Assembly: GCA_017163975.1 (NCBI GenBank)
Contig: JAFFSR010000301.1
Location: forward strand, 2,833,001 to 2,897,000
DNA: 64,000 bases
Source of the DNA: Anastatus disparis
Lineage: Eukaryota > Arthropoda > Insecta > Hymenoptera > Eupelmidae
Reading direction: 5' to 3'
Shown here: in pieces, positions 1-11,747 of the stretch
Layout of the letters: the number at the start of each line of letters is the position of its first letter
Position numbering within the stretch: position 1 is the first letter of the stretch
The notes under the pieces: generated by a model
Databases searched by the model: none
Told to the model about the DNA's origin: nothing
The model's input: only the letters and a program-made list of their open reading frames with translations
Translations under genes and position numbers: made by a program

Positions 1-30
1 GGCATGATAAATCACCTGATTTTTTTTAAT

Positions 31-405
31 AGGGATAACGTCACACAGAAATAATTATTTTATTTGATTAATGAAATAGACTTCTAGGCTATTCACTAAT
101 ATATCTTAAAATTAGAATTTAAGGATAGATAAACTTATTATTTAACACTGATTTTATTTCTACAGTGGACCAGCAGAGCCGACTCTTGCGGATGCTATCT
201 TTCTATGACAAAAGGCGCTCGTAAGACCTTTAGGTTGTTTTTATAACCTTGCGTCCGGGCAATTGGGAGATGGAAAGTCCAATCAAACTTCGACGTGTAT
301 TCGAATTCATCAGGAAAAAATCATTAAAAAGTTTATTAGCCTGCTTGCCTATGAAAATTTTATATCTTTTTCCTCCGTCTCTCCTTCACACTTGTGTACA
401 ATTTG
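31..405 (+). repeat. Direct repeat DR, copy 1
   Basis: About 370 bp that recurs in the same orientation at 2309-2680 with roughly 85-90% identity by eye. Shared landmarks are the phrases TTCTAGGCTATTCAC, TATTTCTACAGTG and GGGCAATTGGGAGATGG. The TTTCTACAG ahead of the most conserved part resembles a 3' splice site, and the following stretch is open in both copies (PGNWEMESPIKLRRV...). The copies could be LTR or other element remnants, or a local duplication. The left limit is near the window edge, so the full unit may be longer. Confidence 0.65.
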
Positions 406-477
406 TGTTTCCCATAATTTGATTTATCTTTATTCTAAAAGATTGAATGTAGCCTATGTACGCACACGATAGGCTGT

Positions 478-780
478 TGCACCTCAATAGAGATGTAACT
501 CTCGTTGCATCAAATATACCACATGTGTAACTATCTGCTATAAGTAACCAATCTCCGCGTGTAACAATCGTTACGCTTCCCTAGAAGTTGTGCCTTATTT
601 ATGTTACACACCAATCAGCTAGTTGGTGCAACTTTCACTTGAATGTAACTAATGGTTGCGTACCTTTGGGTCGTAACCGAGGTTGCATCGTACTTATGTT
701 ACGCGTCGATCAGCTAATCAGCGTGACTTGCATTCGAGTGTAACTGGTGGTTGTGTATCTTTTGAAATAAGACGTGGTGA
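478..780. repeat. Degenerate tandem repeat, ~105 bp unit
   Basis: Three diverged units share paired motifs of the form TGTAACT...GGTTGC and ATGTTAC...ATCAGCTA. The clearest pair starts at about 595 and 702. No ORF. Likely subterminal repeats of an unidentified element or an old minisatellite. Confidence 0.45.
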
Positions 781-811
781 CGTAAGTTACATGCGAATTC
801 AATTGCCTTAA

Positions 812-1194
812 GAGCAGGCCGGATTCGCTGTCCTTGTCTAATTGGCATTTTTGTTATTTACTCAAGTATTAATCGGTGTATCTGCAAATTGAAGGTTAAG
901 CGCAATAGATATTATTATTACAAATATTTGTGCACAAGAAAAAAAAATCTATCGCTTTGTTTTTGAGAAAAGTAAGGAACGCCGAAGTAAAAGATTATGT
1001 TTATAATATTTTCGCGTTCCTTACTTTTCTCAAAAACAAATCGGTAGATTTTTTTTTCTTGTGCATAGATATTCATAATAATAATATCTATTGCGATCAA
1101 CCTTTATTTTGAAGATACACCGATTGATACTTGAGTAAATAACAAACAACTCAATCGTTACTCGGTCGGTATCAGGTTCTACTCCGGCCTGCCG
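812..1194. mobile_element. TTAA-flanked foldback MITE, copy 1
   Basis: A long inverted repeat centred near 1000. The arms carry CTTGTGC...AAAAAATCTA and AGTAAGGAACGC and their complements. It starts GAGCAGGCCGG and ends CCGGCCTGCCG, flanked on both sides by TTAA (808-811 and 1195-1198). A TTAA target is typical of piggyBac-type elements. A second, diverged copy lies at 61373-61740. It has no coding capacity; short ORFs on both strands are shadows of the palindrome. Confidence 0.75.
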
Positions 1195-1332
1195 TTAATG
1201 ATTAAGAATTGTTGTGACGATAGTTACACCTAATCTACGTTATAACTAAAGTTTAGATACAATAAAACAAAATCGTCACGATCAATATCTTTATAATAAT
1301 ATCAATAATACTTGTGCATATTCACGAATTTG

Positions 1333-1338
<6 letters not shown>

Positions 1339-1388
<50 letters not shown>
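1339..1388. repeat. (AT)n microsatellite
   Basis: About 25 uninterrupted AT dinucleotides. Confidence 0.95.
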
Positions 1389-1391
<3 letters not shown>

Positions 1392-1620
1392 TATATGAAA
1401 AATTATATATTTTATTAAATTAAATAATACACAAACATTATTATAATTGATTTTTATTCATCTAAAGATTTTTTTATTATTCCTTATTCTAGATATTAAT
1501 CTTACAATAATTATTGTAGAGTTAAGAAAAATAGTTGAATGATTTTTATATCAATTTTCTGAATAGTAACAGAGAATAGTCGTATAATTTTATCATTCTA
1601 ATTTGCTATTTACGTTTTAA

Positions 1621-2010
1621 GAGGTGGCCGTATCATTCTGTCCTTGTCTAATCTAAATTTTCGTTATTATAAATAAATAAAATATGATAATAGAAAAGTA
1701 AGACAACCGCCCAATAGAGCAAAAGATAAGCAAACGATTCTTTTTTATGAAAAAATATGAAATTTTGAGTATTTTTCGAATAAAGTCTGAAACGAAAAAA
1801 CAGTTCAATCAACTCAATCAAGTTCGATTGTTTTTCCGTTTCAGACTTCACTCGAAAAATAATCAAAATTTCATATTTTTTCATAAAAAAGAATCGTTTG
1901 CTTGTCTTTTGCTCTATTGGGCGGTTGTTTTACTTTTCTATGAAAATATTTTATTTATTTATAATAACGAAAATTTAGATCAGACAAGGACAGAATGATA
2001 CGGCCTCCTC
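1621..2010. mobile_element. TTAA-flanked foldback MITE
   Basis: A near-perfect palindrome: GAGGTGGCCGTATCATTCTG at the left end matches CAGAATGATACGGCC at the right end, with TTAA at 1617-1620 and 2011-2014. The arms are about 170 bp with a short spacer near 1810. It shares the subterminal phrase CTGTCCTTGTCTAAT with the MITE at 812-1194, so the two belong to related piggyBac-like families. Non-coding. Confidence 0.87.
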
Positions 2011-2014
2011 TTAA

Positions 2015-2308
2015 CTGTTGTTAGTTTGGTTCGTAAATTTCGTTCATATAAGTAAACTCATTAATTAGGAGAGAAAGAGTAGAATCTGTTTCCAACTCGA
2101 TCGTCCTAATGTTTTCTATACTCGGACTCCTTAAACTACACGATGAGAATGTCCGTGGCGAGATAAGTTGTGCTTCCTTCTTTAATTGCTCGAACACAGG
2201 TTATAATTGACTATGTATTCCGGTCACTGGCGCAATTGTCTCTCAGTTATAATTTTTGAACTTGAGTTAATATAGTTTTCCTTAATTTAGATAATTCTTT
2301 AAGGATTA
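2015..2308. other. Unassigned stretch
   Basis: Moderately AT-rich unique sequence between the MITE and the second DR copy. I see no ORF, hairpin or repeat of note. Confidence 0.5.
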
Positions 2309-2680
2309 TAACGTCAGACAAAAATAATTGTTTATTTTATTAATGAAATAGGCTTCTAGGCTATTCACTTGTATGTCTTGAAATCAGATTTTAAGGATGG
2401 ATAAACGTATTATTTAACACTGATTTTATTTCTACAGTGAACCACTTTTAGAGAGGCGACTTTTGCGGATGCTATCTTCCTATGACAAAAGTCGCTTGTA
2501 AGACCTTTAGGTTGTTTTTATAACCTTGCGTCCGGGCAATTGGGAGATGGAAAGTCCAATCAAACTTCGACGTGTATTCGAATTCATCAGGAAAGAATCA
2601 TCAAAAAGTTTATTAGCCTCTTTGCCAATGAAAATTTTGTATATTCTTCCCCGTCTCTTCTTCACACTTGCGTACAATTT
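2309..2680 (+). repeat. Direct repeat DR, copy 2
   Basis: Second copy of the repeat at 31-405, same orientation, 2.28 kb downstream. The open stretch is preserved (PGNWEMESPIKLRRV then FIRKESSKSLLA). The copies diverge abruptly after about 2680. Confidence 0.65.
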
Positions 2681-2689
2681 GAGTGCTTT

Positions 2690-3215
2690 CGCAATTTCGA
2701 AAATTTCACCCATGTAAATATTTACGTTTTATAGAAATATCCACTGTAGCATTAATGGCACATTCACTAAAGACATAAAAAATAGAGGAACAAGATTGTA
2801 CAAAAGGTGTGAACCTAGTTTAAATAGTGTGCATTATTGACTAACCCAGTAATAGCTCTAAAATGACTTTTCAAAAACATCATAAAAAGATTAAAAGTTG
2901 TAGAGATATGCTCATATAATATATATTTGAGCAAAACGTGACGGAAAATTGTTCATTCTATGAGAAGCAAGATTGTCACTAAACCAAAAGAAGTAACTAC
3001 TTCGGTCGGCCAGTCTCCACGACTGCCACACCTGGTTTTCTTTTTTCGCACACTAGTAAGGAAATAATCAATGTAAAGAACGTAAAGAGTTATAAGGTAA
3101 GAAATAGAAAAGAAATAAAAAATTACATTCATTTAATTAGAGCGCGATGAAGCTAACTTACATAGGTTTTGAATGTGTTATATGGCCTTTGAATAATTAT
3201 ATTATACTTCAAAAA
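2690..3215. other. Unassigned AT-rich stretch
   Basis: No supported ORF, no clear inverted repeat. The short phrase around 3000-3050 is slightly GC-richer, without recognisable content. Confidence 0.5.
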
Positions 3216-3420
3216 AAAATCATTTCTTTTTTTTATTATGATTAGCAAGACTCTCGAAACTCGTTTTCTGAGTTTCTCCATTTCTTGTAAACATATTATT
3301 TCACATGATGTCAGCTTACGGTGGAGTTGAATACAAAAATGACGAAGCCAGGAATCAAACTCGCGTTAATGAGTTAACGAGCTTTGTGCTATAACCAACT
3401 GAGCCAGCGAACTCTACTTG
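3215..3420 (-). mobile_element. tRNA-related SINE-like fragment
   Basis: On the minus strand the sequence starts GCTGGCTCAGTTGGTTATAG, a good Pol III box A, followed about 40 nt later by GTTTGATTCC, a box B with one deviation. The tRNA fold is not maintained in the anticodon and T arms, so this is not a functional tRNA. A ~120 nt body follows, ending in an A-rich run (3215-3240). No clear TSD was found. Confidence 0.5.
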
Positions 3421-3931
3421 TAAACTTTGATAAGTCAAATTATCTTGGATTTGTCCTTGATTTGTGCGTTTTTTAAGGAAATATTGTTTGTATTCCTTAA
3501 TTTCTTAATTTTTTAAATTCTATTATGAGTCTTATTTTACCAATTTCTACTTTCAATTATAATATTTGTTTTATCAATTCTTATTTTTCAATATTTATTT
3601 TATTTAAATTTCTAATAACACATTTTTATTTTTATTTGAAGTTATTATATGCTTTTTTTTTTCTCTTTTCTGACTTAAGTTACTCGATTTTTTATTACTT
3701 TATTACTTATTTTTTAATTTGTACTTATAGTTAATTTGTCTTTGTTTTTTATGACTTAAACTTTATTTAACTTAATTTTGTAGTTTTTTACAATTTTTCT
3801 TCTGTGAATTTTTTATACGAAATTAATTATTTCCAATCGTAACATTGTAGTGAAACTTAACATAAAATTTTGTAGCAATATTGCTTATAAATCAATATAA
3901 TAGTTGTTTCCTTTTAAATGATTAATTTTAT
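3421..3931. other. T-rich unassigned stretch
   Basis: Very T-rich on the plus strand, with a low-complexity ORF (3525-3734) of Phe/Tyr/Leu-rich composition that I do not regard as coding. Confidence 0.5.
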
Positions 3932-3935
3932 ATTT

Positions 3936-6447
3936 GGCTGATTCCATTTCAAATCGAACAGTCAGTATACACTCAAGTCACCAATTACTGCGCTAATGGA
4001 GTATGTTATTCTACCCTAAAAATAAGGGTATACGTATTTTTTTATTTTGCTGAAATATCAAAATTGCATCAGATATGCACTTTTGAAAATTGCATACAAA
4101 AACTAAATGTTAAAACTGAAAATGTTGAGAATAACTTTAGAGGGCTATTGTTTTACCAATTTTCAATGGATTTTGGTAAACCTTATTTTGTTTTATTATA
4201 TTTTAAGCCCTCTTTAATTCAGTGCAAGAAATTTCGAAAAAGACTAAAAAATGACTAAGATATGTGCATTTTACCAATAAATTTACTTTTTATGCACATG
4301 CATTTTTCTCGAAAAACCCATTTTTTTTTTTGCTGAGATTTTTTGTGCTCATAGAGGACCAAATTACCTATCTAATGGTACTTGGTTGATCCCGTACTTA
4401 TTTGTTTGAAGCGAGAAAAAAAATTCACAAATTTTATTGGTGAAAAATTTTTGTATATACGTTCGAAAGTCTTAAGCAATGTTCATTCCAGTGCTGTCGC
4501 ATGCTTCGCTCATTATTTGTTTACCTTTGTATGTATGTATATATCATCAATAGTGATATATATATATATATATAAAAATTCGTAATATAAAAATAAATAT
4601 TAAAAAATGGAAAATAATAATTCTATTCGTGTATATCTATATTATGTATGTTTCGATGTACAGACAACAGGAGGCTCATTCGCAGACAAATACCTCGCGT
4701 AACAAAACAGCATATTAGAATTGTTATATACAAGCTAGTTATTCTTACGTCTGCTTTGAAAGGTACTTTTCGGACTTGTGAAAAAGTAAACATAACTCTG
4801 CAATTGCGATGTCCGAAATTCACTCTTCTACAAGAATTCGATGTCCCGATTTTTTTCAAATGCATAAGAAGGTAGTTTATAAAAGCAGAAATTTACGTTT
4901 TAGACCGTTTAAAGATTTGGCCATTAATTTGGCACAGCTTTATCCAGATTTAAAGATACTGCCCTCTACTAATGTATGCAAAAATTGCCATGAACGCATA
5001 TCAAAAATGATTTTAAGTGATCTTGAATCTACATCTGAAAATGAAATCACTGAACTTTTTAGCGGAAAACATGATGATTTTATCCCCAAGACACCCGAAC
5101 GAATACAGGAATTAAACGAGAGTATTAATACAATTTTACCTCAATGCGTCTCGCCGCTAAAAAGAAAAAGTGCAATACCTAAAAATTTAACAGAAAATTA
5201 CGTATCTAAAAAGAAAAAATCTTCAATTTCAGCTTTTTCTGCTACTGTCGGAAGTAAATTAGAAGATGCGTATGGCATTTCAGTTGAATCAATAGAATCG
5301 GACAAAAGTTCGACTGAAAACTATTGGAACGAATTAGTAGAAAATTTTAAATCGGCTTTAGAAAAATGTTCTTCTAATAGGTGGGCTTCTAAAGCATTAT
5401 GCTACTTCACATAACTTAAAAAGAGTTCATGAAGAATCGATACAAAATGCTGACGATTTTATAAATTGGATTCAAAAGTACACCAGTGCAATCAAAATCA
5501 TATTATTACCAATAAATGAGATTGAAAAATTTAGAAAAGAAAAAAATATTGAATGGAGTACAGTTCCTAAATATAATGGAATTCAAAAAAGTCATATGTG
5601 GTTAAAACAACTTGGGGAATTGAAATCGCATATATTTGTTGCCAGAACAGCTATACATGCACTGACTAAAGTGAAAGACAAGAAAAAAAAAGTCAAACGT
5701 CGTAAGGCTACACTTAGAACTAAAAATAATAAGTGCAAAAATAAAAAAAAGTAATTATTTATAATTATATTTTTGACGCATCCCAACAGTGAAAGGCAAG
5801 GGGAACTCACTTTAAAAAAGCATCCCGAAGGGAACAGAAACCTTCTACGTCCACGTCGTTGTTCCTGGGTAATGCTAAAAGAAGGATAGTGTTTAAATCT
5901 ACATTGCTTAAGACTTTCGAACGTATATACAAAAATTTTTCACCAATAAAATTTGTGAATTTTTTTTCTCGCTTCAAACAAATAAGTACGGGATCAACCA
6001 AGTACCATTAGATAGGTAATTTAGTCCTCTATGAGCACAAAAAATCTCAGCAAAAAAAAAAATGGGTTTTTCGAGAAAAATGCATGTGCATAAAAAGTAA
6101 ATTTATTGGTAAAATGCACATATCTTAGTCATTTTTTAGTCTTTTTCGAAATTTCTTGCACTGAATTAAAGAGGGCTTAAAATATAATAAAACAAAATAA
6201 GGTTTACCAAAATCCATTGAAAATTGGTAAAACAATAGCCCTCTAAAGTTATTCTCAACATTTTCAGTTTTAACATTTAGTTTTTGTATGCAATTTTCAA
6301 AAGTGCATATCTGATGCAATTTTGATATTTCAGCAAAATAAAAAAATACGTATACCCTTATTTTTAGGGTAGAATAACATACTCCATTAGCGCAGTAATT
6401 GGTGACTTGAGTGTATACTGACTGTTCGATTTGAAATGGAATTAGCC
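3936..6447 (+). mobile_element. TIR element with ~550 bp inverted repeats
   Basis: The left arm (3936-4482) and right arm (5902-6447) are near-identical inverted repeats, from GGCTGATTCCATTTC at the left end to GAAATGGAATTAGCC at the right. Flanks read ATTT on both sides (3932-3935 and 6448-6451), compatible with a 4-bp TSD. The 1.4 kb interior holds a broken ORF (4809-5754). Long TIRs with a 4-bp TSD occur in Sola-type elements, but I cannot assign a superfamily from sequence alone. Confidence 0.8.
4809..5754 (+). pseudogene. Broken ORF inside TIR element, unknown family
   Basis: A 201-codon ORF (4809-5414) ends in a stop. The +1 frame is then open from 5392 to a stop at 5752-5754, so one frameshift near 5390 splits a protein of roughly 315 residues. 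Visible features are an N-terminal Cys-rich piece (LPSTNVCKNCHERI, residues ~52-65), a Ser/Glu-rich middle with basic KRK and KKKK clusters that could be nuclear localisation signals, then a charged helical stretch with Trp-containing phrases (DDFINWIQKY, SHMWLKQL) and a strongly basic Lys/Arg tail. The position between long TIRs suggests an element-encoded DNA-binding protein or transposase remnant. I do not see a DDE triad and do not recognise the family. An upstream exon on another frame is possible. Confidence 0.5.
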
Positions 6448-6451
6448 ATTT

Positions 6452-7710
6452 ACATGTTGTAATTATTTCTAAACTTATCTTACTTATTCAGTATTCTTAT
6501 ACTCAATAAAATTTTTCTTTTTTATTTATTACTAATATTTTATATCTAAATAAAGATATTTTTCTTGTTCTTTTATTCTTAATTTTTCATAGATTTTAAA
6601 TCTTTTTATTATAATTTTCGTATCTTGTTTGGTACTCACTTTTATCATTTTCATATTTTTCCATATAAAATAGTTTCAAATTATTTATAGTCCAATCAAT
6701 AGAGACATTTTGAGGACATTAATTAGGGGCTTAATGAAACCTATATAGAGTTGTTGAGGGCGATGAAAAAACATATCCTATATAAAATGATACCAAAAAA
6801 AAACGGTAGAAAATTCTCCAGGAGGCTGCAAAGTTGGCCAAAACAGCTTTTTTAATTCTCTGAAGCAACCTATGCATTTTAGCAAAAAAAGTAATTTATA
6901 AAAGTATTAGAGAATAAAAAAAACCTACAATTTGAGTACTGCCGCGATTATTTTCGTCAATTTGTTATTGCAAAAAAGCCAAAAAACCATCGAAAATGGC
7001 CATTTCTTGGATATTAATTATTTATTGTAAAAATAATTTTTTTTAATATTTTTAAACTTTCAAAACAAAGCCTTCATGAATACGAACAGAAAGAAAGGTT
7101 GTAACAGCAAATTGGTTAATTTGTTGCTGAGATATTCCCTATTGTTTATCCCAACACGCATAATGTTTATTGCTATAATTTTTTTTGACTAAACATATTG
7201 AATTGCATAAGGGCTTAAACTCTTCATAAAGGTTCAAATTTTCATAGAGCAAATGAGAAAATAGAATTGCAATATTTTTTATAACGCTTTAAAAAAGAGG
7301 GTGTTTTTTTTATAAATAAATGAAGCTGGGGCTTTATTTATAACGTTTACGAATTTGATATTTGTATATTCTTATAGCTGTGTTCAAAACGAAGAAAAAA
7401 AAAAGAACTCTCCAAGGCCAATAGGAGCCGAGATGAGATTTTTTTTTTTCATTTTAAAAAGCCACTAGGTAGCGCCCGGTGAACGGTAGCCTGAAACTGC
7501 TCTGCTACATTTTTGTTATAATTATTATTATAATTTTAAAAATTATAAATAAACTTTTTGCATATATTTATTGTCTGAGGCGCTGTTCTATATATCTAGT
7601 ATGAAGTTTGTTTTAAAAAGTAAAGATTACCTAATATTTCGTGGATTAGAATTTTGTTGGTTAGGTCCACGTATGATCGCTTAAGCGATATATTCACTAG
7701 ATATATAAAC
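6452..7710. other. Unassigned AT-rich region
   Basis: No supported ORF. Contains homopolymer-rich sequence and, at about 7583-7710, an imperfect inverted repeat built on TATATCTAGT and its complement. Possibly an old element remnant. Confidence 0.45.
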
Positions 7711-7713
7711 TTA

Positions 7714-8377
7714 CTAGGAGAGTGTCACACCTCCGGATCACGGATTTTGCTTAAACTTCGGGATAAGTTTTCAGATGATAAAATATGGAAAAAGCTAAAG
7801 TTATACTCATAAATACTCAATATTTCTCTAGTAACAGGCAATTAAAGAAAATCACTAAAAAAGTTACTAGATTTTTAAACGCATATAATTCTTTAGCATT
7901 GATAGCTACAAGCTTGAAACTTTTTTTTAATTAAAGCTGAGCTCAAATCCTTTCGAATTAGTGATTATAGCATGTAAAAATATTATTTTTTCCCAAAGTT
8001 AGAGCGTGATAAACATTGGACCTGATTTTTCTTTTAAAAACATTAATTAATAATAAAAGCTGAAATTAGGTCCAATCCTTATTACGCTCTAACCTTGGGA
8101 AAAAATCATATTTTTACATGCTATAACTACTAATTCGAAAGGATTTGAGCTCAGCTTTAATTTAAAAAAAGTTTCAAGCTTGTAGCTATCGACGCTAAAG
8201 AACTATATGCGTTTAAAAATCTAGTAACTTTTTTAGTGATTTTCTTTAATTGCCTGTAACTAGGGAAATATTGAGTATTTATGACTATAACTTTAAATTT
8301 TTCCATATTTTATCATCTGAAAACTCATCCCGAAGTTTGAGCAAAATCCGTGATCCGGAGGTGTGATACTCTCCTAG
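7714..8377. mobile_element. Foldback MITE, TTA target site
   Basis: Two ~310 bp arms in inverted orientation with a very short loop near 8045. The ends are CTAGGAGAGTGTCACACC and GGTGTGATACTCTCCTAG, flanked by TTA at 7711-7713 and 8378-8380. A 3-bp TTA/TAA duplication is the hallmark of PIF/Harbinger elements, so this is tentatively a Harbinger-type foldback MITE. No coding capacity. Confidence 0.75.
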
Positions 8378-8440
8378 TTAGTGATAAAAAACTGGCTTGC
8401 TATTTGTCTCGATAGTATTATATGCTGAGAAGGTCTTACG

Positions 8441-9700
8441 ATGAGTTCCAATGCGGGGTTAATCTGTTTTTATTGTAAGAAAACAATATCGTCTACTACC
8501 AAGGCCACTGCATGTCCGGATTGTATTGCTGTGTATCATCACTCCTGTGCTAACAGAAGCTGCCTGGATAAATCAGATGTTCTGAGATGTTATGGTAAGA
8601 CAAAACAACAGTCTAAGGCAAAGAAAGGCTGCGCAAAAAGCTTAGATAAGAGTGAAAAAGATAAAGAAAAGGTACCCAAAAAGAATATTAATGCTGTTAG
8701 TAGTAGCAGATCTCATGATGTAAATAATGAGAGCCTGTTAGATCGACCCAATTCACCATTGTTTGATGTCTCTCCTCTCCCTGTGTCACATGTTCACTTT
8801 GAAGGCAATGTTTCTAGAAATCATGTAGATTTTGATGCTTTTGGTAATGAGGATATACTAAATGCTGATGATAATGTTTCGGTTCCAGGGGGTGATGAAG
8901 AGGTGCTGTTTACTGAGGCATGTGCTTCCCGTAAAGACAAGGAATGTATGTCAGTGGATACATCTGTGGTTGATATGATGAGAAGAATGTTGAGATCTAA
9001 GCTTTAATCGTTGAATGATGGAATTGCTGCTGTTCAGAGTAGCCTGTCCGTATATGAGGATAGAATATCTATAAATGAGGCGAGTATTGCTGAGCTGAAA
9101 TCGGATGTTACCGATTTTAAAAGAAAGTTGGGTATTATAAATGATGCTTAAGAAAATTAAAATAATGGTCCTGTTTTGGCTAGCGTACCAGCAACGGTCT
9201 CAGTGACCGATACAGCTAGTGCTGTTTCAAATGTGTAATTGGAACACATGTATACGGAGATGTTAAACAGGCAGTCCAGATCGTGTAACATCATTGTTTT
9301 TAATATGTCTGAGACCCCTTCTACGGCCGATGAGGCTGCTTCCGATAGTAGAATGAGTGATGAAATAAGGGTTGAGCAGTTACTGTCTGATATATGTGAG
9401 GTGGATCTGTTATCTGCTGTTATTAGAAGATTGGGAAGGCGTGCAAAGGATACGCATATACCAATTATTGTTACATTAGACTCAGAGGCAAATGTGTTAA
9501 GGGTTTTATCTGAAAAGTCGAAACTTCCTAAAAGTATAAGCATATCTGCTGATCTAACACCTTGTCAGAGAAAGCAGCTAAAGGTTTTGAAAGAAAAGGT
9601 TAAAAGTATGAATGAGCAGAATCCAAGTAAGAAGAAGACAATCAAGTTCATTAACAAGGTTCCTGTGATCATAAGGGCTAAGGAAGATTCAAGAAACTAG
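8441..9700 (+). pseudogene. Non-LTR ORF1 (nucleic-acid chaperone), broken
   Basis: The first ORF (8441-9007) starts with a PHD/treble-clef-like Cys/His cluster: CFYC at residues 9-12, CPDC ~25-28, then HHSC, and C-terminal cysteines, as found in ORF1 of many insect non-LTR elements. A Lys-rich linker and an acidic Ser-rich part follow. After a stop at 9005-9007 the remaining homology continues through ~9130 and then 9239-9700. That last ORF has a C-terminal domain ending in LTPCQRKQLKVLKEK, typical of the ORF1 tail that precedes ORF2. The protein would coat element RNA in a ribonucleoprotein. At least two breaks make it non-functional. Confidence 0.75.
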
Positions 9701-9729
9701 TTATCTTTGGTCAGAATAAAGGTATGACA

Positions 9730-11671
9730 TTTTGCGATCTAAGCTGAATACTCTTCGTGATAATTTATATAGGTTGACCGTATTGCCTGATGTAGTAGTT
9801 TTCACAGAGACATATTTTGACTAGAGTATGGATGATTTAGAGTTAGGATTGTAGTAGTTTTAACACAGACATATCTTGACCAGAGTATGGATGATTTAGA
9901 GTTGGGATTTTATAAGTACAATGTTTTCAGGTGTGATCGATCTGAGGCTACTAGCTCTAAGAAGTCTAGTAGTGGCGTGTTGGTGGCCGTTAAAAACTGT
10001 CAATGCTCATAGGTTTGAGGTTGAAGGAGTTAAGGCTGAGCATCTTCTTCTGGATATTGGGACATCATCTAAACGTTTTCTGCTGTCTGCTGTGTACCTG
10101 CCTTCATGTACTGATAATGATATTGTTGATGGGTATGCTCGAGGGATTGAGAGAGCAGTAGAAGATTTTCCAAATCGTGAGTTGATAGTTATTGGTGATT
10201 TCAACATTCCAAATGTCATTTGGTCTTACGAGGAATCATTGATGTATGTACAGACAGGTTATTTGTCACCATGTTTGAAATGTGATGCGGATGCTATGCT
10301 ATCTGCGTTTTCCTTTTTGGATTTGAAGCAGATTTATCCGTCACATGGATTGAAAGAATATACACTGGATTTGCTGTTTACATCCATGCGAGATTTGGCC
10401 ATTGCTGACCTACAGGAAGAGTTGCTCTCGACTGACCAACATCATGAGAGTTGTAGCTTCGTTGTGTGTTGTGAATGTCTTTCTTCACAGACTTTTAATG
10501 TTACGGGTTATGCTTTTCGTAGGGCGGATTATGTATCGATGAGAAATTATTTCGCTGAGACCGATTGGGGCTCTCTCCTTCGGAGTGCATGTCTGGAGAG
10601 TGATTTTTAAGCTTTGAATTATATTTTGTATAAGGGATTTTCCAGATATGTGCCGTCGAGGAGGGTTGCTTCCGGGAAGTTCCCTGTGTGGTATTCTCGG
10701 GAACTTTAAGATTTAATTTGTGATAAAAGGCGTGCCCATTATGTGTAAAAATGTACGTGTCATTTGTCAGATTACATTGAGCTTAAGCGTATTAGAGCGT
10801 TATATATCCGCAAATCGCACGCATGTTATAGGGACTACATATGTAAAGTTGAATGCGGCTTGGATGAGAGTGGTAAATCTTTTTGGTCTCATGTGAACAG
10901 TAGACGTGTGGGCCATGGCTTGCCTGGATGTATGTACAGTGGTGATGTTAAGGTATATTCGGACAGGGAGATATTGAGTCTTTTCGCTGAGCATTTTGAT
11001 AGTGTTTTCTCGCGTGATTATGTTGATACTTGTGTGCAAGCGGATGCTGTAATTCGTCTTGATAAACTCGATGTTTCTGGTCCTGAGCTTATTGAACACG
11101 TGGAGCGTTTGAAGGATAATGTATGTTGCGACATGGATATGTTACCTGTAAATTTAATTAAGAATTGTATAGGTGCGTTGGTTGAATACTTGCTGAGTGT
11201 CTTCAATCGGTCATTAAATAAATTTAAAATTCCTGAAATTTGGAAATGGCGTATGTCAGTCCCGTCTACAAGGATGATGATAAATGTAATATTGTCAATT
11301 ATAGACCCATTTCAATTCTCAATTCTATATTTAAGTTGCTTGATTTCATTGTGACAGATAGATTTGTAAATGCTTTTTATGGACTGGTCGTTGAGGCTCA
11401 GCATGGGTTTGTTCCGAGTAGGTCGACTGTGACGAATTTGCTTTGCTACTCAAATGCGATAAAGTCTGCTCTGGAGGGGGGATGGCAGATAGATGCGATT
11501 TATACAGATTTGTCGGAAGCGTTTGACACGATAAATCATGACCGTTTATTGTCTAAGATAAGGAATTTCGGCTTAAGGGGTGAAGCCTACGAATGGTTAA
11601 GTTGTTATTTGATAGGTAGGAAACAGAGAGTGAGAGTAAATGGTTTTGTGTCTGAGGCTACTGTGATATGA
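9730..11671 (+). pseudogene. Non-LTR ORF2: endonuclease and partial RT, broken
   Basis: The endonuclease domain is spread over frames from ~9730. The segment VVVFTETYFD (expected T-E catalytic region) is followed by a stop. The 9921-10610 ORF carries IVIGDFNIP, the conserved GDFN catalytic motif, and DQHHES near the C-terminal SDH region. The RT starts at ~10764. Readable blocks include NYRPISILN, QHGFVPSRS and YTDLSEAFDTINHD, which holds the first catalytic Asp of the palm. The ORF ends at 11671 before the FADD box, so the enzyme is both frameshifted and truncated. Function in the intact family is target-primed reverse transcription. Confidence 0.85.
9793..9911 (+). repeat. Tandem duplication inside endonuclease region
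   Basis: A ~59 bp unit (TAGTAGTTTT...GAGTTAGGATT) is repeated back to back with a few mismatches, adding sequence to the endonuclease coding part. It is a secondary decay event. Confidence 0.85.
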
Positions 11672-11747
11672 TAGAAAAATTGATATGGAAATTGCTTTTT
11701 AATTGGAACTATTTTTATTTTTTATTTCATTATAAAATATTAATATA

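Larger units (their letters stand above)
8390..11671 (+). mobile_element. Decayed non-LTR retrotransposon (CR1/Jockey-like)
   Basis: The order is zinc-finger ORF1, AP-type endonuclease, then the N-terminal half of a reverse transcriptase, all on + with frameshifts and stops. The RT stops before the FADD box, so the 3' half is missing. The sequence beyond 11672 is unrelated and then enters a MITE. Clade assignment (CR1/Jockey group) rests on the PHD-like Cys/His ORF1 plus the AP endonuclease architecture. Confidence 0.85.

Noticed and set aside
930..1998. Overlapping ORFs on both strands with nearly the same sequence (e.g. MKKYEIL...)
   Set aside because: They are the two arms of MITE palindromes read from each strand, not genes.
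3525..3734. Membrane-protein-like ORF of 69 codons
   Set aside because: T-rich low-complexity DNA gives Phe/Tyr/Leu codons; no start context or homology cue.
9157..9543. 128-codon minus ORF
   Set aside because: Shadow of non-LTR ORF1 on plus.
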